From: Lunularia cruciata
Taxonomy: Eukaryota > Streptophyta > Marchantiopsida > Lunulariales > Lunulariaceae
Direction: 5' to 3'
Length of the DNA stretch: 64,000 bases
NCBI GenBank assembly: GCA_948567375.1
Contig: OX419755.1
Span: 35,717,001 to 35,781,000, forward strand
Shown here: piece by piece, positions 58,105 through 64,000 of the stretch
Position numbering within the stretch: the first letter of the stretch is position 1
Layout of the letters: each line of letters starts with the position of its first letter
Notes under the pieces: generated by a model
What the model saw: only the letters and a program-made list of their open reading frames with translations
What the model was told of the DNA's origin: nothing
Databases searched by the model: none
Program-made: the position numbers and the translations under genes

Positions 58105-60890
58105 ATTATTAACCTGTAATTATTTTTTACTAGGGATGTTGTAATTAACCTTTCACAAATGAATTTTAATGGCTGATAGTCTAAGTCATACTATGGTAAT
58201 AATACTCAAAATTGGCTAGTGGTCAATAGGAATATTTGTAACCTAGCATAAGTTAAGAAAAAGCAGTCCTTTTTAGCTATAATGGATATACCTTACAAGT
58301 ATAATATGAAGGATTATATGCACTACAACCACCAAGCATTCACAAAGGACAATGTCTACAAGGTGCTTGTGGTGTTTGCAAAGAAAATTCTTTAATATAT
58401 TGGTTCTTTATTATCTTCCACAACTTTCACAATAGTGAATAAATGTACATGAAGCTTTCAAGGACTTAAAAATACAAGTTAATTACTAGCATTCAATATA
58501 AACCTTCAAGAGAAAAAATAGCACATGAGTCACAAATAAGTAAGAAATATAGACTATAGGCTTATAGAATGAGAATGAAAAGATGTATACATATCTTTTT
58601 AGCCTTTGTAGCGCAATGAAAATGAAAAGATGTCTATAGACCATTTTGGCCTTTGTAGCACAATGAAGTACGCCTCCTACATGATTGAGGCACACACTTC
58701 CACCTATAAGATTATCATTGTTGATTGCAAGGTGGAAAACATTTAAAGCCATAGAAGATCATCATTGAGTTAATAGTTCACTTCTTGAAACCCAATAATT
58801 GGGAGATAGATCTCTATTCTAGATCCAAGACAACACTAGTTCACTTTGAGACTAGCTAGACATTGTGTTTCAATGACAAAGATCTTTCCTAGTTTATGAG
58901 CATAAAGTCTAAGATGAACTTGTTGAAGATCTTGTCAATAAAAGAGATGAAAAAAACTACCTCTACATCAAGAATATCACGCACATCAACAAATAGTGTG
59001 AAAATGCATCCAAGATGTTATTTGTACCATTTGTTAAGTTTGGAGAGGTATTGCATCTTCAAATAGATATTTTAGAGGAAGGTTGTGTTCTTAAAGGACC
59101 TTCCAAAGATGCTTTTGAGATGGAAGTAGAGGAAGTATCCTTTGGTGAGGCTATCAACAATATACTAGATGAATAGGCTAGCTAGCGAGATATTTGTATT
59201 TCTTTCTTTGCAAAAATTTGTCATAACCAAACTCATTATAAATGAGTGATAATCCTTTCTATTTATTATACAAGCTTTTGGTGGTGGGAATTGATTGAAG
59301 CTCAACAGCTGAAGATTTTGGCAAAGGCATGCCCAAATGGCATGGCAACATCTAGAGTATAATCTATTTGCTGAGTGTCTATTGTATTGACAAGGTTCTA
59401 TAGTTAAAAAATAATTTGATCACAAGAACAAATTATTGTGAGCTTAAAAGTAACAAAGGCAAAGAATCTACATTTTGGAAATATGTTGTATGCAATGCCT
59501 TCTAAAAAAGTGATTCTTGTAAATTACAACCAGGCTAAATGATTTTGTTGCTACATGTTATGAGTGGCTTCTGTAATGTGATATATATTACAAATAAGGT
59601 GTTTTATCATTTTAATGGATACTCTATGTTGATTTGTTCATATATTTCATATTAAAGAAAAATATTTTTATTTGGAATATGTCTTTTTCATTAATATATA
59701 ACTTTTATGCTCATCTAAGGAGAAGCTGCAAAGTTTGATAAGAAGAGAGCACCGATAGTCAAGAGAAATCAATATGATATAGAAAGAATTTGCAAGTTAA
59801 TTGAGTAAAAACTAGAAATCTGCAAAAATATGTAAGGAACAAAATCAGATTCAAAGCTAATCTTAAGATGGTGCAACAATGCTATTTGTTTTTGAAGCTT
59901 ATCGTCGTTAATTACAGTACTTCTGTCAGATTCAATAATTTCTTTTTAGTTCAAAATTTCAATAACTATAGATTATATTAACTGTTTTCTTGAAGATTTG
60001 ATGAAGCCATTCAATTCCGGATGTACTGTATTGATTAATTATTGGAAGGGTCCATCAAGAATGTTAATTTACAGAAAATTTTCTAATTGCGATCGCCAAG
60101 CTTTGATCATGAAAGAAAATGAAATGTATCTCAATCAGCTTACCTACTGTTGATTCATATTATCTTGACTTATTGATATGAGTTGATTTACGACTCAATT
60201 CTTGCCAACCCTCAGCTGGGACAATGTAATTCTACTATCTGATCTAATGATTCTGCATAATCATGGCATAAATGAGACTTCCGAAATTTTGCATAAGATA
60301 TTTTGGTCTTTTGTGAATCTGAATACAATGATATTTGGTGCTTTGTCTTACTTTTAGACTGCGAAAGGACTCTGCAGTTTGAGTAACTTGCTCAATTAGT
60401 TTCAAATTGGGAAGTCGTCTACTGAGTTCCAGTCATACGAAGTTTACTCAACTTTATCTTTCTAGGGTGGTACTTTCAGACAAACAACTTAACCCGATTA
60501 AATGGTACAATAAACAATGACTTTTAGGCTGAGCAACGATCAACGAAAAGCTAAAGGTGAAGAAGGATCAGGAATTTGAATATTTATTTTCATCTAAATA
60601 ATCTAATTTATGGTTTAGAGACTAAACATACTTTGAGCCAAGATTTTTAGTGTAGAAGGAAGATTTAGGTATCAATAACAGTTAGGGAACTGAAAATCTT
60701 ACAGGGTACTGTATACTGTTCCCATCTATCTCTCGAGTTTCCAATCACATGATCACGCTCTAAATTTCTTCTTCAAAGGTATCTAGGCACAAGGAGCGTC
60801 ATATTTCTTGGAAGCGCACGAGGACTCCTCCTACCTTCAAGGTTCAGAACCAGAGTTTGAAATTCATTTATTGCAAACCTTAAAGCATTA
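58105..60890. other. AT-rich spacer, no gene recognised
   Basis: Stops in all frames and no transposon ends seen. A fragment at 59010-59175 has protein-like composition (LHLQIDILEEGCVLKGPSKD) and may be an old remnant. The small tandem repeat is listed separately. Confidence 0.5.
58568..58661. repeat. Two-copy 47-bp tandem repeat
   Basis: Units 58568-58614 and 58615-58661 share AATGAAAAGATGT and GCCTTTGTAGC. Confidence 0.85.
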
Positions 60891-60895
60891 GTATA

Positions 60896-60996
60896 ATGAA
60901 AAATCCGACCAAAGAAGAGTACAAAGCCAGTTCAATTATTGAAAACTGGTAGCACTTGGACCATGAAAAATCGGACCACAGAAGAGTACAAAGCCA
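60896..60996. repeat. 34-bp direct repeat around a small inverted repeat
   Basis: Copies 60896-60929 and 60963-60996 match at 32 of 34 positions, 67 bp apart. Between them 60927-60949 is an imperfect hairpin (CCAGTT...AACTGG). Confidence 0.9.
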
Positions 60997-61134
60997 ACCC
61001 CATGAGTGGCTGATTGGACTGACCAACCTACCAACAAAGTACCCAGAGAATAATCTTCTTTTAATTTGCTTTCTTGTACGAAGTACCGGGAGAATTCGTT
61101 TGAACTTCGAGCTAAGGAAACCCATAAGACAAGA

Positions 61135-61219
61135 ATATACTGTTACTTGGCATTTTGGACTACGGCAATAGAGTTTTCAGCTCCATTGCCGTAATCCAAA
61201 ATGCCAAGTAACGGTATAT
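61135..61219. repeat. Near-perfect 35-bp hairpin
   Basis: Arms 61135-61169 and 61185-61219 are complementary at 33 of 35 positions around a 15-base loop that can itself pair GAG with CTC. As RNA it would be a stable stem on either strand. Confidence 0.93.
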
Positions 61220-61242
61220 CCGCACACAAGTTCTGGCATTGC

Positions 61243-61445
61243 CACGTGCATCCTAGAGCAGAGGATGTTGGGACTGTCCCGCTAACTTCGACTAGAGCAC
61301 CCGTTACTGCCTCTGCAAGAAGAAGGACTTGGAGCTCTGCCACCTGTTTATCCTTAGGATTGACGTGGCCGGGATGTAGTGTGGATGTGACGTGGATCCT
61401 GTTCGTGTTAGGAAGCAACCTTACCGGTCCGTCCGTCCACGTAAC
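61243..61445 (+). promoter_or_regulatory. Cluster of ACGT-core motifs
   Basis: CACGTG at 61243-61248, TGACGTGG at 61361-61368 and again at 61388-61395, CCACGTAA at about 61437. These are G-box/ABRE-type bZIP or bHLH sites. A TATA box lies about 160 bp downstream at 61605. Confidence 0.45.
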
Positions 61446-61604
61446 GGCGTCGTGCAAATTGATGGAGGAGAGTCCCGTTCGTCCAATTAGATGGACAGTG
61501 AAATGAACGAGAACGTGGTTTGCGCCTCTTCTTGTACACACATATATTTCATTCTAGGGAAAAGGCGATCTTCTTTCTGCAATATTGCCGGCGTCAATCG
61601 CTTG

Positions 61605-61611
61605 TATATAA
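61605..61611 (+). promoter_or_regulatory. TATA box candidate
   Basis: TATATAA in otherwise mixed-composition sequence, correctly placed relative to the ACGT cluster for a plus-strand promoter. No coding exon is recognised downstream within the window. Confidence 0.35.
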
Positions 61612-61619
61612 CACACACT

Positions 61620-64000
61620 ACCACTGTAGAGTTAATTACCTGACTTCAAGGAGCATAGTTCGTTCTAATTGCCCTTTCTAAACGGGTCAATGATCTTTGT
61701 CCCATGTTTGGAAAAGTTATGTTTATTGGTGGTCGCTTAGTAAAACAAGTCTCAAAACGTGGCCCCCGCAAGAGTCTTTCTGCGATAAAATATTCGAAAG
61801 GATAACGCCGTGCAAAACGTCTCCTTGTAGCCACGAGGCTTTATTCTAGATATATCAAAATAGAATTTACTGCATGTCGTTTCGAGTTTGTTTTGTTCAC
61901 ATGACATGATATGTGACCACCTTGTGATGCAAGGGGTTAAGGAACATAAACCTGCAAGAGGTTCCGGGAACCCATGCTCAAAACAACCACAGTATCTCTT
62001 ACCTCGGGTCATAACTGCACAGTTGAGTAGGTACGATTCCTGACTCGGCCCAGGGGCGTCGTCAGGTGCAGTTCCACACTCCCTTATTGTTAGTCTTCGT
62101 ATCAAAGTTAACCAAAAGCTGAAGTAGTTACCTTGATTCTTGCTGAGAAATAATGGTTCTGTAGTCTATACAACATTACAAGCGACGAAAATACATCCCG
62201 GCATGTATGGATGGAGACTCACCAGGACCTGCTGACTAGAATAAGTTAATAACTTAAACTCGGGTGTAACAAACTATTTGATATATACTCGCTGTGTGTC
62301 GATCTCTATGATCTAACAAACCGCTAACTATGTAGCACTTGGTTTGGTGAATACCACACTAGCTCTGGTTTCGACCCTTATTGTTTGAATAATATAGCAC
62401 GATGTTGTCTAAACATGATTATACTGGGGTTACATCTTGTTGGCCGTTGCCAAATATATTACTATATAATTAAAAGAAGAAGAAGAAGAATGCAAGGCGC
62501 AGAAGAATCCAGGGTGAAAGGCAACACAAGGCTTCTTAAAGAAAGAGCCAAACCCCAAGAAGAAGAAAACTAAGACGACATTTTTTAGCTCGGGTTTTCC
62601 AGCACCTGTACCACAGTTAGTTAGTTGTGTCAATGATCTCACTAACCGGCGTCTAAACTGGCAGGCTCATTCAGCGAAGAAAACAAGTGCATATGGAAAT
62701 CTTATTGCCAATTGAAATGGCCAGAATCGGAATCGGTAACGGTCAAGGTTCCCTTGGCATCCACTGTAATCAACCAAAGTGAAAAAGATACCCTGAGTTA
62801 AAGGATGAATGAGAAACAGATTGTCCAAAGAGAAAGTAGGACTAGATCAAACTAAATAGGGACAAAGAGACCCCGAGGTAGTTACCAAAGTGACATGAAC
62901 AAGAGGAGAAGAGTAGAGGCTTAACAGTTGGGCGAAGTCCATTGTACAGTGCTGCATTCTTGGAATGATGGCCCTTTAAAACCTCTGGGTCAATGGTTCT
63001 CCGGGACTACTAAGTTCTTTACATCCATAAACCGGAGGTGGCGTTCACATTGCAGTTTGGAGAACTACAAGCTGAACCCAGAAACCCGCAAAGAGCGGAG
63101 TCAATATGTATGACAATCTGTGCCTAATTTTCCAGTACCCTGTCCATCATGGACTTAAGATACTGTGAACTTCCCTTCCGGATTGTAGAAGAATTGAAAT
63201 CGAGCACAAGAACCCATTCTTGCAGACAGTTCCATCAATGCAAAAGACGCTTAATTCGTTCAACAATTTCTTCAACTGTGGGGATCCTACCTACAGTCTT
63301 AAATCTGCGCAGAACTGCCAGGTCAATGGAGTGCAAACTGTAGCACAGCTCCACATGTTTCTACAGTAAACTATCAAGAGAGGGTTACGCAACTAACTGG
63401 GAAATACAGTGTTCTTCTTTGACGACAAGTTCACCATAGTTAGAGATCAGACGAGAAGGCGACCGCATGTGATAACAAGAAGGATGGGAAGATCAGATAG
63501 TCAGATAGATATGAAAGGGTTGAAGGTCAAGGGATTGGGTGAAGAGCTTGAAACACTAGAAAGGGTTGCCGGAGTGCTCCTCACAGTGAGAGTGGTGGTT
63601 CGACTTGGAAGTTGAGAAAGATCTCAAGCGGAAGCAAAAGGATAGAGTAGAAGAACTAAACAGTACTGAAGGATTAAAACTCTATTTCATTTTCCTTTTC
63701 TTCATGTTTCCTTGTCTTCTATACTTCATGTTCCTTTTCATATCTGCAGTGTATATAATTGTAAAGGGCTTCAGTGCACAATGAATGCAGCAGTTGTGTT
63801 TACTGGTCTGAGATCGAAGAAGACAGCACCTTTGTGTTAAGAGCGAGAGTCCTTTCATGCTTGGGATATTCCAAAGATTTAATAAAGTGTTTTGATTGTG
63901 GCATTGGACCGTGACCAAGCACATTACTCGTACAACGCCTCAATAATACGTGGTTGATGTATTCTCGAACTCCAACATTTTGGTCACCTCAATCATCTCG
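61620..64000. other. Balanced-composition region, no gene identified
   Basis: Contains an AAG microsatellite at about 62476-62490 and open frames at 61752-62105 (-), 62385-62573 (+) and 63409-63615 (+) without known motifs. A transcript starting near 61640 is possible, either non-coding or with its coding exons beyond the right edge. A short stretch near 63450-63490 resembles 3020-3060 (AGAAGGCGACCGC, then TGGGAAGA). Confidence 0.3.

Noticed and set aside
61143-61541. Opposed open frames of 101-132 codons around 61143-61541
   Set aside because: They overlap in opposite directions across the hairpin and the ACGT cluster and show no family motif; more likely promoter DNA.
3020-63490. Short similarity between 3020-3060 and 63450-63490
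   Set aside because: Only about 13 plus 8 matching bases with gaps; not enough to call a repeat family.
1-64000. CRISPR arrays, bacterial operons, rRNA genes
   Set aside because: No regularly spaced repeats and no rRNA landmarks; the window is eukaryotic with spliceosomal introns.

Overview
This window is nuclear DNA of a green plant (streptophyte). Three intron-containing plant genes can be read exon by exon, introns follow GT-AG, and the space between is AT-rich DNA with decayed Ty3/gypsy LTR retrotransposons. Introns of about 90-1200 bp and compact genes fit a seedless land plant such as a bryophyte, but the species cannot be proven from the sequence.

Layout. 1-443: probable end of an unidentified gene. 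444-5334: intergenic DNA and the GC-rich leader of the next gene. 5335-10140 (+): complete 13-exon ERGIC3/ERV46-type cargo receptor, 386 codons plus stop. 10141-12606: convergent intergenic gap. 12607-16774 (-): complete 10-exon half-size ABCG transporter, 733 codons plus stop. 16775-18698: its upstream DNA, becoming very AT-rich. 18699-23792: a solo LTR (family B, antisense) split by a nested chromodomain Ty3/gypsy element (element A, 19194-23729). 26960-29272 (+): a 71-residue plant complex I subunit (B15/NDUFB4 type) with two alternative homologous first exons and one shared last exon. 29273-46712: mostly AT-rich DNA with short tandem repeats and no recognisable gene. 46713-58104 (+): a second, larger Ty3/gypsy element (element B), itself hit by two solo LTRs of a third family (C). 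58105-64000: AT-rich DNA, then a more balanced block with a near-perfect hairpin, an ACGT-core motif cluster and a TATA box, but no gene I can name.

Main discovery. Element B encodes, in order, gag with two CCHC knuckles, aspartic protease, a cytosine-5 DNA methyltransferase domain (motifs I, IV with PCQ, VI, VIII, X in canonical order), reverse transcriptase, RNase H, integrase and a C-terminal PHD finger. It thus carried both a DNA-methylation writer and a predicted histone reader. It is decayed, and most internal stops I examined look like single C-to-T or G-to-A changes at CAG, CAA, CGA or TGG codons, as expected for heavily methylated DNA. Element A instead carries a chromodomain and has heat-shock-element-like arrays in its LTRs; its RT and RNase H are deleted and replaced by a foldback.

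The three cellular genes are unrelated: ER-Golgi traffic, lipid/cuticle-type export and mitochondrial respiration.
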